64,000 bases of DNA from Treponema bryantii (lineage in GTDB: Bacteria; Spirochaetota; Spirochaetia; Treponematales; Treponemataceae), in assembly GCF_900113965.1 (NCBI RefSeq), contig NZ_FORI01000006.1:124001-188000 (forward strand), written 5' to 3'. The notes beneath the pieces are model-generated. The model had not been told where the DNA came from. It did not search any database and saw only the letters and a program-made list of their open reading frames with translations. How positions within the stretch are numbered: position 1 is the stretch's first letter; each line of letters begins with the position of its first letter. The position numbers and the translations under genes are program-made. This document shows positions 52,845-59,757 of the stretch, in pieces.

Positions 52845-54931
52845 ACGTGAATGTGGATAATGCGTTCCATGATGAAGGTTGCATCGTCTTTCAGGTGCTT
52901 TGCGGCATCCTGAACCGAATGTGTACCATCCTTCATTTCGGCAATACTCTTCAAGAGCAGTTCATTACCTGCATTCTGTTCGTCCATAGAATTCTTAACT
53001 TCAAGCTGCTGGTCTTTTACCTCACCGGCAAGACTTACAACCGAATCAAATTCCTGTTGAACTGTTCCGGCCTTAGCGTAAGCATTATCAACCATCTGTT
53101 TTATAGATTTAAGAACTTCACCAATCTGCTTAGCCTGGCGACCAGAGTCTTCGGCAAGCTTTCGGATTTCATCGGCAACGACACTGAAACCGGCACCGAA
53201 CTCTCCGGCATGGGCAGCCTCAATTGCGGCGTTCATAGCAAGAAGGTTTGTCTGACTCGAAATCTGACCAATAACCTTACTCATTTCAACCAGCTGTTTA
53301 GATTCCTTTTCGATTTCACCGACAAGGTTTGTTACTTCCTGAAGGTTAGTACGTCCAATTCCAGTTGCGTTTTCAAGATCATTTACAATTACAAAGTTTT
53401 TATCAATGATGGTGTAAATTGACTGAATTGCCTTAATCATTTGTTCTACAGCAGAAGAAGAATCAGAAACTGTAGAACTCATGTTTTCTGTTACATCAGA
53501 AAGAGAAATGATGTTGTTCTTTGCAACTTCAAGCATAGAAATACTTTCACTAGTAACCTTTCTGATTGCTGCATTCAACTCGAGTGTATGGTCTTCATTT
53601 GCTTTCTTAAGAACGTAGTGGTGACAGTTCTGTGGTTTATTCTTTCCATTGAAAATTGCCAGAGCCATTTGTTCGCAGGAATTGTAACCACAGGCACCGC
53701 AGTTATAAATATCATCCTGAGATTTCTTACCCATCTGAATAAGAATTCTTCGAACCTCTTCGCGTGTTGGAAGCTTTAGCAGAGAGTGGAAAACAGAACT
53801 GCGGTCTGTATAGGCACGCTCATAAATACCAGGCTTCCAGTATTCGTCGAGTTTTTTCTGAAGAGATTTAATTGCCTTCTCTTTCTGGCGGCCACTTAAA
53901 GTATGTAATTTCTGGCGGCGGTCGATACAGCGTTTTTCAACAAAGGCTTCAATTTCATCAAGGGACATATTATGATTTACTGTACCGGCACCACGGTTAC
54001 AACCTTTGTCGCAGTTCAAGCAGTCAACAAGCTTGAAAAATGGTTTTGAACCGTTACCCATGCATTCATCAAGATGTTCAAGATATTCAATAACAGCAGG
54101 GTGTCCTTCAATCTTACGGGTCTGTCGCGCAATTCCAGGAACAAGACGTTCTGCAGTGAGCATGAGTCCACCTGGAGTAGAGTAGCGGGTACCACGTTCT
54201 GCAAGCGGGTTATCATAATCAACCTTAGGGAACTTCTCCAGGTCAATTTTGTTATATTCAAAGTAAGCTGAAAGAGATTTCATTGTTACGTTATAATCGC
54301 CGCGTCCGTTTTCATCAAATTCACGGCGTTTTGCATAACAAGGTGAAATTACTGCAATCTTATGATTTTTATATTCCGGATGGAAATGGCGGATAAACTC
54401 AACAGTGTGAGCCATTGGACTGTCGCCCTTGGCAAGATATTGAATAAGATTTGGTCTATAGGTTTCAATGAAGGCAACAAGGGCAGGGCAAGGCTGAGCA
54501 ATCATGAGTGGAGGGTTTTCCTTTTTCATCTGCTCAACATAAGTTTTAGTTGTAAGCTCTGCTCCAAAGGAAACATCAAAAACAGCTTTTACACCAATTG
54601 ATTTAAGCCAACCGTTTAATTCAAGATCATGCCCCTTAAAGTTTACTGCTACAGCAGGAGCAACAATTGCAACAAAAGGAGTTCCTTTTTCAAGCTCTTC
54701 AAAGAATGCAGGTGCGTCATCAATTCCTGTTCTTGCACCGTGTGTACAGGCTTCAATACAGGCACCACAGCCAATACACAAATCATGGTTCAGAGTTACA
54801 AAGTCTCCCGAACCATCATTACAAAGTTTTACAGGACATACTGAAATGCATCTATGGCAGTTACAGCACTTTTCGCTATCAACGTTAATTACTGGGCTCA
54901 AATGAAGTCCATCAACATTCATGGCTTCCAT
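52841..54931 (-). CDS. [FeFe]-hydrogenase-like/chemoreceptor fusion
   Basis: 696 residues, soluble. Order: two 4Fe-4S clusters (about 18-66; CCNCHRCISVCP and CIGCGACIEACTHG); a hydrogenase-like catalytic domain (80-350) in which the H-cluster cysteines are altered (IAQPCPALV, ISPCYAKRREF, DCLNCDKGCNRG); a further Fe-S module (about 412-440, CGACGYNSCEQMALAIFNG); and an MCP signalling domain (450-690) with tip SSQTNLLAMNAAIEAAHAGE. Unlike the two operon receptors, this tip is standard. It likely senses hydrogen or redox state for motility. Sensory hydrogenase-MCP fusions are known in anaerobes. Confidence 0.88.
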   Translation of the reverse strand: MEAMNVDGLHLSPVINVDSEKCCNCHRCISVCPVKLCNDGSGDFVTLNHDLCIGCGACIEACTHGARTGIDDAPAFFEELEKGTPFVAIVAPAVAVNFKGHDLELNGWLKSIGVKAVFDVSFGAELTTKTYVEQMKKENPPLMIAQPCPALVAFIETYRPNLIQYLAKGDSPMAHTVEFIRHFHPEYKNHKIAVISPCYAKRREFDENGRGDYNVTMKSLSAYFEYNKIDLEKFPKVDYDNPLAERGTRYSTPGGLMLTAERLVPGIARQTRKIEGHPAVIEYLEHLDECMGNGSKPFFKLVDCLNCDKGCNRGAGTVNHNMSLDEIEAFVEKRCIDRRQKLHTLSGRQKEKAIKSLQKKLDEYWKPGIYERAYTDRSSVFHSLLKLPTREEVRRILIQMGKKSQDDIYNCGACGYNSCEQMALAIFNGKNKPQNCHHYVLKKANEDHTLELNAAIRKVTSESISMLEVAKNNIISLSDVTENMSSTVSDSSSAVEQMIKAIQSIYTIIDKNFVIVNDLENATGIGRTNLQEVTNLVGEIEKESKQLVEMSKVIGQISSQTNLLAMNAAIEAAHAGEFGAGFSVVADEIRKLAEDSGRQAKQIGEVLKSIKQMVDNAYAKAGTVQQEFDSVVSLAGEVKDQQLEVKNSMDEQNAGNELLLKSIAEMKDGTHSVQDAAKHLKDDATFIMERIIHIHV

Positions 54932-55013
54932 ATATAAAAAAAACTCTCCTTCCCCTCACTTAGTTCTAAGTATATAATTTTAACATACAAATTCTTATTT
55001 GACCAACAAAAAC

Positions 55014-55043
55014 TTGTTAAAGCCGTCTTTTTTCTGATATACT
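55014..55043 (+). promoter_or_regulatory. Promoter giving a leaderless message
   Basis: TTGTTA (55014-55019), 18-bp spacer, TATACT (55038-55043); predicted start at the ATG 55051. No Shine-Dalgarno. Confidence 0.55.
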
Positions 55044-55050
55044 CCGTTCT

Positions 55051-55881
55051 ATGAATTCTTGTGAAAAATTAGATGTGCGCCTTATTGCGCTGGATCTTGA
55101 TGACACTCTTTTAAATGATAACAGAGAAATTACAGAGGCTACTGTACAAGCCCTTCGTGAATGTGCAGAACGCGGTATTTATATTGTACTCTGTTCTGGT
55201 CGTGCTGAAGATGCAATTCTTCCTTTTGTGCGCCGTCTGGAAATTGCCGGAAAAGAAGCCGGCCGCTTTTTGATTGCTATAAACGGCTGTTCAATTTTTG
55301 ATTTACATAAACGCCAGCAGATTTTCTGCCGCAAGGTTGAAGCTGATATTTTGATCCGCACAAATGAAGTTGCAGAAGCTCGTGGCCTTCGCAGTGAAGT
55401 TTATACTCCAGATACAATTTATTACCGTGAAGAAACAAAGTGGACAAAACTCGATGTAGACTTGTGCGGTCTTAAAGGTGCTGCAGTAGAAGATTATGAT
55501 GAGTTTTTGAAAACCGGTTTTACAAAAATGCTCGTACCTGGAGAGCCTGCAGAACTTCTTGAATTACAGAAGGAACTTCGTGCTGAGTTTGGCGATCGTG
55601 CCGTAATCTTCACAAGTAAGCCGTACTTCCTTGAAATCCTCCCTCCAAACTGTGGAAAGGGCGAAGCTGTTAGCTGGCTTGCAAATGAGCTTGGCTTTGG
55701 CATGGAAAAAGTAATGGGCTTTGGCGACAGTATGAATGACGAAAGCCTTATCCGCATGGCAGGCTACGGTGTTGCCATGTGCAATGGTCTGGAAGAAATG
55801 AAAAAAGCCGCCCGCTTTGTCACAGACTTAGACAACAATCATGACGGAGTCGGCGACTTTATCAAAAAATACGTGTTGTAA
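55051..55881 (+). CDS. Cof-type HAD phosphatase
   Basis: 276 residues. Motif I IALDLDDTLLNDN supplies the nucleophile and general acid Asp; motif II is CSGR; the lysine of motif III and motif IV GFGDSMNDESLIRMAGYGVAM are in place, with a Cof-type cap between. It removes phosphate from sugar phosphates or cofactors; the substrate is not evident. Apparently leaderless. Its end overlaps the convergent methyltransferase gene by 20 bp. Confidence 0.92.
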   Translation: MNSCEKLDVRLIALDLDDTLLNDNREITEATVQALRECAERGIYIVLCSGRAEDAILPFVRRLEIAGKEAGRFLIAINGCSIFDLHKRQQIFCRKVEADILIRTNEVAEARGLRSEVYTPDTIYYREETKWTKLDVDLCGLKGAAVEDYDEFLKTGFTKMLVPGEPAELLELQKELRAEFGDRAVIFTSKPYFLEILPPNCGKGEAVSWLANELGFGMEKVMGFGDSMNDESLIRMAGYGVAMCNGLEEMKKAARFVTDLDNNHDGVGDFIKKYVL

Positions 55882-57103
55882 AAATCTCCGGGATAATTCC
55901 TAGAGAAGTCATAAGCGCCGGTGGTTGAGTAGGCTTCGAAGAAGCCGTATCGAAACCACCGGTTTTATTTTTTTTGATGGCCCTTATCAAAATATTCTTC
56001 GGAGTATGCTCCATATCAATAAACTCAAGCATCTGAACTTTATAGCCCTGCTGCTCGAGCCATTCGCCGCGGAGTGCATCTGTAACAAGGGAGCTGAATT
56101 TTTCTCTGATGATTCCCCATTTTAGAAGTGGTTCAAACTCTGCAGGAACTTCTCCTGTAGCACCGCCAGCTTTTCCGCGTGTCTGCAGCTGAGTGTTTAT
56201 CTGATGCTGGCAGCACGGTACACTCAAGATTGCACGTGCGCCCCGTTCAACGGCATATTGCAAAGCGTAGTCTGTAGCAGTGTCGCAGGCGTGAAGGGTA
56301 ATCACAATGTCCGGACTGTGTGCGCCTGAATAATCTGCAATGTTTCCAGTGTGGAAAATAAGCCCTTTTAGATTAAGCTTTTGAGCCATATCATTACAAT
56401 ATTTGATTACTTCTTCTTTGAGGTCCAGTCCTTCAATCTCACAGGTGATATGGCGGACTTGTGTAAGAAAATAATGTACAGCAAAAGTAAGGTAAGATTT
56501 TCCGCAGCCAAAGTCTGCAATGCGGATTGGCTCACCTGCTTTTGTTTTATCTTCAAACTCAGAAAGAATATCATCAATGAATTCCAGAAAGCGGTTTATC
56601 TGGCGGAACTTGTCATAGCGTGAAGAAATCACCTTTCCTTCATCATTCATAATTCCAAGCAGAACAAGGAACGGCACAGGTTTACCTTCTGGTAAAAGAT
56701 AATTTTTCCGGTGGTTGAGCTTGTCGAAACCACCTGCAGGAAGGATTTTAAGAGAATCTGCGGATTGGCGGTGGTTGAGGCTCTCGAAACTACCGCCCTT
56801 TAACGAGATCTTTTTTCTAAGCTCAGTAGTCTTTCCCTTTTTATTTGTAAGCAGAGTTATTTCTTCAGTGTCAGTTCGTGTAACAACATTCTTAAAAGTA
56901 ATGCCGGAGTTCTCTTTCAAAAAATCTTCCAGCTGGCTTTCCGAAAATTTCTGATGAAAAACCTGCGTCTTAGTAAACATTTCAGCCTGATAAGAAGCCC
57001 CATCTGCTGTGTTCACAAGCTTAATCTTAATTTTCTGATATTCCCGTCCAAGTTTTTCCGCAATATTTGCGCCAGGTTTTGACAATGTAACACTAAGTAT
57101 CAT
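55862..57103 (-). CDS. SAM-dependent methyltransferase carrying three repeat copies
   Basis: 413 residues. The class I methyltransferase core is clear: RIADFGCGKSYLTFAVHYFL, GLDLKEEVIKYC, then LHACDTATDYALQYAV and SVPCCQHQINTQL. The N-terminal 100 residues resemble the start of similar enzymes. Repeat copies lie inside the frame: two between residues about 102 and 132 (the protein reads GGSFESLNHR and GGFDKLNHR) and one in the tail (GGFDTASSKPTQPPA), replacing the usual end. All three keep the frame open, so the gene may be functional with extra segments, or have tolerated insertion in loops. Substrate unknown. Confidence 0.82.
   Translation of the reverse strand: MILSVTLSKPGANIAEKLGREYQKIKIKLVNTADGASYQAEMFTKTQVFHQKFSESQLEDFLKENSGITFKNVVTRTDTEEITLLTNKKGKTTELRKKISLKGGSFESLNHRQSADSLKILPAGGFDKLNHRKNYLLPEGKPVPFLVLLGIMNDEGKVISSRYDKFRQINRFLEFIDDILSEFEDKTKAGEPIRIADFGCGKSYLTFAVHYFLTQVRHITCEIEGLDLKEEVIKYCNDMAQKLNLKGLIFHTGNIADYSGAHSPDIVITLHACDTATDYALQYAVERGARAILSVPCCQHQINTQLQTRGKAGGATGEVPAEFEPLLKWGIIREKFSSLVTDALRGEWLEQQGYKVQMLEFIDMEHTPKNILIRAIKKNKTGGFDTASSKPTQPPALMTSLGIIPEIFTTRIF
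55918..55962 (+). repeat. Palindromic repeat, long form, within the methyltransferase C-terminus
   Basis: CCGGTGGTT/AACCACCGG enclosing TAGGCTTCGAAGAAGCCGTA (inner GGCTTC/GAAGCC, GAA loop). It encodes the last part of the protein on the minus strand. Confidence 0.92.
56708..56734 (+). repeat. Palindromic repeat, short form, inside coding sequence
   Basis: GGTGGTT/AACCACC (56710-56734) around GAGCTTGTCGA; read on the minus strand it encodes GGFDKLNHR. Confidence 0.9.
56767..56797 (+). repeat. Degenerate palindromic repeat inside coding sequence
   Basis: GGCGGTGGTT with AACTACCGCC around GAGGCTCTCG; one arm position changed (a G-T pair). Encodes GGSFESLNHR. It has drifted, so is probably older than the other copies. 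Confidence 0.8.
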
Positions 57104-57125
57104 TTTTTCCTCGAATAATATTTAA

Positions 57126-57305
57126 GAACTATGGGGTCTGAAAAATAGGGGCGCGAGTGGAATCACAGTAGAAATACATTATGAGCATCTTTGCAGACTT
57201 GCATAAAGAAAGAATGATTTTTCAAAGAAAAAGCATTCTTTCTTCATAAAAATGCGAATCTGTATTTCTGCTGTGATGCAACGGAAGCCACTATTTTTCA
57301 AGTTC
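57126..57305. repeat. 180-bp imperfect palindrome upstream of parA
   Basis: Nested inverted arms: GAACT/AGTTC (57126-57130, 57301-57305); TGAAAAATAG/CTATTTTTCA (57139-57148, 57291-57300); ATCACAGTAGAAATACA matching its partner at 57261-57277 at 16 of 17 positions (57162-57178); and an inner AAGAAAGAATG/CATTCTTTCTT. No open frame. It could be a MITE-like element, a long hairpin RNA or a regulatory structure. Confidence 0.7.
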
Positions 57306-57357
57306 ACAAATAATTAAACAGTATACTAATTATTCAAAAAATGATACATTGTGTTAT

Positions 57358-58113
57358 ATGGGAAAGTGTATAGTTTTTGTTAATCAGAAGGGAGGTGTAG
57401 GAAAAACCACCTCTGCAATCAATATCGGTGCATACATAGCTCTTGCAGGTAAAAAGGTTCTGCTTGTAGATTTTGACTCTCAGGGCAACATGTCCAGCGG
57501 TGTAGGTGTTTCAAAAGATAAGCCAACCGTTTACGAACTTCTTGCAGGCCAGATAGACGGCGAAAAAGCTGTTAAAAAGACTCCTGTAGAAAATCTTGAC
57601 GCAATCAGCGCTTCTATTGACCTTTCGGGTGTTGCAATTGAGCTTGCAGACCAGGAAGACCGCGAATTCTATCTCAAAAATGCACTTGAGCCACTTAAGG
57701 CTGTTTATGATTATATTTTGATTGACTGTCCACCTTCCCTCGGAATCCTTACTCTTAACGGCCTTGCAGCCGCAGATTCAGTACTCGTTCCAATGCAGTG
57801 TGAATATTTCGCTCTTGAAGGAATCACACTTCTTCTTCAGACAGTTCAGAAGGTTCAGAAAGGAATTAATCCAGACCTTAAAATTGGTGGTATTTTCTTT
57901 ACAATGTATGATTCACGCACACGTCTTGCTCAGGACGTTGTAATGCAGGTTAAGTCATATTTTAAGGATGTTGTTTTCAACACAATTATTCCTCGTAACG
58001 TACGTCTTTCAGAAGCTCCATCACACGGACTTCCAATCTGCAAATATGATCCTGAGTGTGTAGGTGCACGCAGTTATGCAAAACTTGCAGAAGAGGTGAT
58101 TCGTCGTGGCTAA
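57358..58113 (+). CDS. parA: ParA/Soj partition ATPase
   Basis: 251 residues from ATG 57358, where the conserved start MGKCIVFVNQKGGVGKTT begins. Deviant Walker A KGGVGKTT, Walker B ILIDCPPSLGILT, and the switch region around DSQGNMSSG are complete. It drives chromosome partition together with ParB. A possible -10 (TACATT, 57345-57350) lies close to the start and no Shine-Dalgarno is visible. parB overlaps by 8 bp. Confidence 0.96.
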   Translation: MGKCIVFVNQKGGVGKTTSAINIGAYIALAGKKVLLVDFDSQGNMSSGVGVSKDKPTVYELLAGQIDGEKAVKKTPVENLDAISASIDLSGVAIELADQEDREFYLKNALEPLKAVYDYILIDCPPSLGILTLNGLAAADSVLVPMQCEYFALEGITLLLQTVQKVQKGINPDLKIGGIFFTMYDSRTRLAQDVVMQVKSYFKDVVFNTIIPRNVRLSEAPSHGLPICKYDPECVGARSYAKLAEEVIRRG

Positions 58114-59071
58114 AAATGCATTAGGAAAAGGACTTGGTGCTCTGCTGGGTGAAAATCCTGCAGCACAGGAAGAAGTAGCTGTTTCAACAGGTACTGCTGC
58201 CCCTAGCGGTGGACTTCACAATACATCCCTAAAAAGAACAAAGCTGCCTTCTGCAATCACAATGGAAGAAGACGGCAGTATGTGGATTGATCCGGCTCTT
58301 CTTAAGCCGAATCCAAAGCAGCCTCGTATTGAGTTCAATCAGAAACAGCTTGATGAACTTTGTGAATCAATCAAATCAAACGGAATTCTTCAGCCAATCA
58401 TTATTGAAGATGCCGGCGATGGACAGTTTTATATTATCGCCGGTGAACGTCGTACCCGTGCCGCAAGAATGGCAGGGCTTACAAAGGTTCCTGTTCAGCT
58501 CCGCAAGTTTGATGAGCAGCAGAAACTCGAAATGGCACTTATTGAAAATATTCAGCGTGCCGACCTCAATCCAATAGAAGAAGCTACAGCATATTATAAT
58601 CTTATTCAGATGGGAGACCTTAATCAGGAAGAAGTTGCAAAGAGAGTGGGTAAGGCCCGCGCAACTGTTGCAAACTCTATCCGCCTTCTTAAGCTCCCTT
58701 CAGACATTCAGCATGCACTTGTAACAGGTCAGATTACTTCTGGTCATGCACGTGCCCTGCTCATGGTAAAGAATGATGCAGATATGCGTGTTATGTTTGG
58801 TAAGATTGTAGGAAGCGGACTTTCCGTACGCGAAGCAGAAGCTCTCGCCGAAACCTACAATGGCGGCGGCCGCGCTGCAGCCAAAAAAGACGACAAAAAA
58901 GCTGTTAAGAAAGACCCTGATGTTCTTGCCTTTGAACAGGAACTCAGAAATATTTTTGGAACCCGCGACGTTTCCCTCAAGGGCGACATCAACAAAGGTT
59001 CCATCATAATCGGCTTTGACAATAAAAAAGACTTCGATAGAATCTACGAAGTCTTGATGAGTAAAAAATAA
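58106..59071 (+). CDS. parB: ParB/Spo0J partition protein
   Basis: 321 residues. ParB/Srx-type N-terminal domain with box I (LKPNPKQPRIEFNQKQLDELCESIKSNGI) and the CTP-contact box II (IIAGERRTRAARMAGL), a helix-turn-helix (LNQEEVAKRVGKARATVANSIRLLKL) and a C-terminal dimerisation part after a basic linker. No parS site was found by eye in the window. The repeat cluster begins 10 bp after its stop codon. Confidence 0.96.
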   Translation: MAKNALGKGLGALLGENPAAQEEVAVSTGTAAPSGGLHNTSLKRTKLPSAITMEEDGSMWIDPALLKPNPKQPRIEFNQKQLDELCESIKSNGILQPIIIEDAGDGQFYIIAGERRTRAARMAGLTKVPVQLRKFDEQQKLEMALIENIQRADLNPIEEATAYYNLIQMGDLNQEEVAKRVGKARATVANSIRLLKLPSDIQHALVTGQITSGHARALLMVKNDADMRVMFGKIVGSGLSVREAEALAETYNGGGRAAAKKDDKKAVKKDPDVLAFEQELRNIFGTRDVSLKGDINKGSIIIGFDNKKDFDRIYEVLMSKK

Positions 59072-59080
59072 ATCTCCTCC

Positions 59081-59227
59081 GGTGGTTGAGTAGGCCGAAG
59101 GCCGTATCGAAACCACCAGTAACACGGCATGTACGGTGGTTGAGTGATGCGAAGCATCGTATCGAAACCACCAGTAACACGGCATATATGGTGGTTGAGT
59201 GATGCGAAGCATCGTATCGAAACCACC
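59081..59227 (+). repeat. Three tandem long-form palindromic repeats
   Basis: Copies at 59081-59117, 59135-59172 and 59190-59227, all in the same orientation. Stem GGTGGTT/AACCACC. Inner hairpins are GGCC/GGCC in the first and GATGC/GCATC in the other two, each with a GAA loop. The two spacers share AGTAACACGGCAT, so whole 55-bp units appear duplicated. This cluster lies upstream of the GIY-YIG gene. Confidence 0.95.
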
Positions 59228-59311
59228 TTTTTCCTTAAATTATATACTTTTCTTACAATTCTTTTCCTAAAAAAAACAAAGTCCTGTCTATATTATATGC
59301 AGGAGGACTTT

Positions 59312-59605
59312 ATGAAACCATGTATGTACATACTTCAATGTAAGGACAATTCTTACTATGTTGGCAGTACCACTAACCTTCAAAAAAGAATTGAGGAACA
59401 TAAACAAGGAATGGGGGCCAAATATACAAAGCATCGGTTACCAGTCAAACTTGTATATTATGAAGAATGTCAAAGTATAAAGGATGCATTTCTTCGTGAA
59501 AAACAGGTTCAAGGCTGGAGTCATAAAAAGCGACAGGCTTTAATAAACATGAAATTTGAATCTTTAAAAGGCTTGAGTAAAAAAGAGTTTAAAAAGAATA
59601 AGTAA
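59312..59605 (+). CDS. Stand-alone GIY-YIG endonuclease
   Basis: 97 residues, one domain, from ATG 59312, which is 5 bp after AGGAGG. Longer in-frame starts would translate the repeats and are unlikely. The GIY-YIG module reads [26 protein letters not shown] with the catalytic Tyr and Arg; the metal-binding Glu is in [19 protein letters not shown]. Similar small proteins (YhbQ/UvrC-N type) cut or nick DNA. Three repeats lie immediately upstream and three downstream, in largely inverted orientation. I infer that the enzyme may act on these hairpins; direct evidence is absent. A -10-like TATATT sits at 59289. Confidence 0.92.
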   Translation: MKPCMYILQCKDNSYYVGSTTNLQKRIEEHKQGMGAKYTKHRLPVKLVYYEECQSIKDAFLREKQVQGWSHKKRQALINMKFESLKGLSKKEFKKNK

Positions 59606-59612
59606 ATCAGCA

Positions 59613-59649
59613 GTGGTTTCGATACGGCACTTCGTGCCTACTCAACCAC
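59613..59649 (-). repeat. Palindromic repeat, long form, inverted
   Basis: GTGGTT/AACCAC; inner GGCAC/GTGCC with a GAA loop when read on the minus strand. Begins 7 bp after the GIY-YIG stop codon. Confidence 0.93.
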
Positions 59650-59669
59650 CGAATTTTTTAATTGCCGAT

Positions 59670-59700
59670 GTGGTTTCGATACGCTTCGCTACTCAACCAC
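59670..59700 (-). repeat. Palindromic repeat, shortened inner hairpin, inverted
   Basis: GTGGTT/AACCAC with a minimal inner hairpin GCGAAGC on the minus strand. Confidence 0.9.
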
Positions 59701-59718
59701 CGTGTCAAATCATCTCCG

Positions 59719-59753
59719 GTGATTGAGTAGACCAAAGGCCGTATCGAAATCAC
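59719..59753 (+). repeat. Palindromic repeat, GTGATT stem variant
   Basis: GTGATT/AATCAC, a compensated stem variant; inner TAGACCAAAGGCCGTA has lost one pair. Ends 4 bp before the aminopeptidase stop codon. Confidence 0.88.
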
Positions 59754-59757
59754 ATTT

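Noticed and set aside
57126-57305. Palindrome near parAB considered as replication origin
   Set aside because: No DnaA-box cluster, dnaA, dnaN or gidA is evident nearby, and parAB need not mark the origin.
57104-59071. parS sites near parAB
   Set aside because: The usual palindromic parS core (GTTTCAC...GTGAAAC type) was not found by eye around these genes.
58700-59212. Minus-strand reading frame of 170 codons
   Set aside because: It is antisense to parB and extends through the repeats, producing tandemly repeated residues. No ribosome site or protein-like character.
59081-59227. Regularly spaced repeats resembling a short CRISPR array
   Set aside because: Units are palindromic, the two spacers are nearly identical to each other, and no cas genes are present. 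They fit the dispersed repeat family.
59144-59311. N-terminal extension of the GIY-YIG protein
   Set aside because: It would translate two repeat copies and an AT-rich leader, while ATG 59312 has an excellent Shine-Dalgarno and the conserved domain begins just after it.
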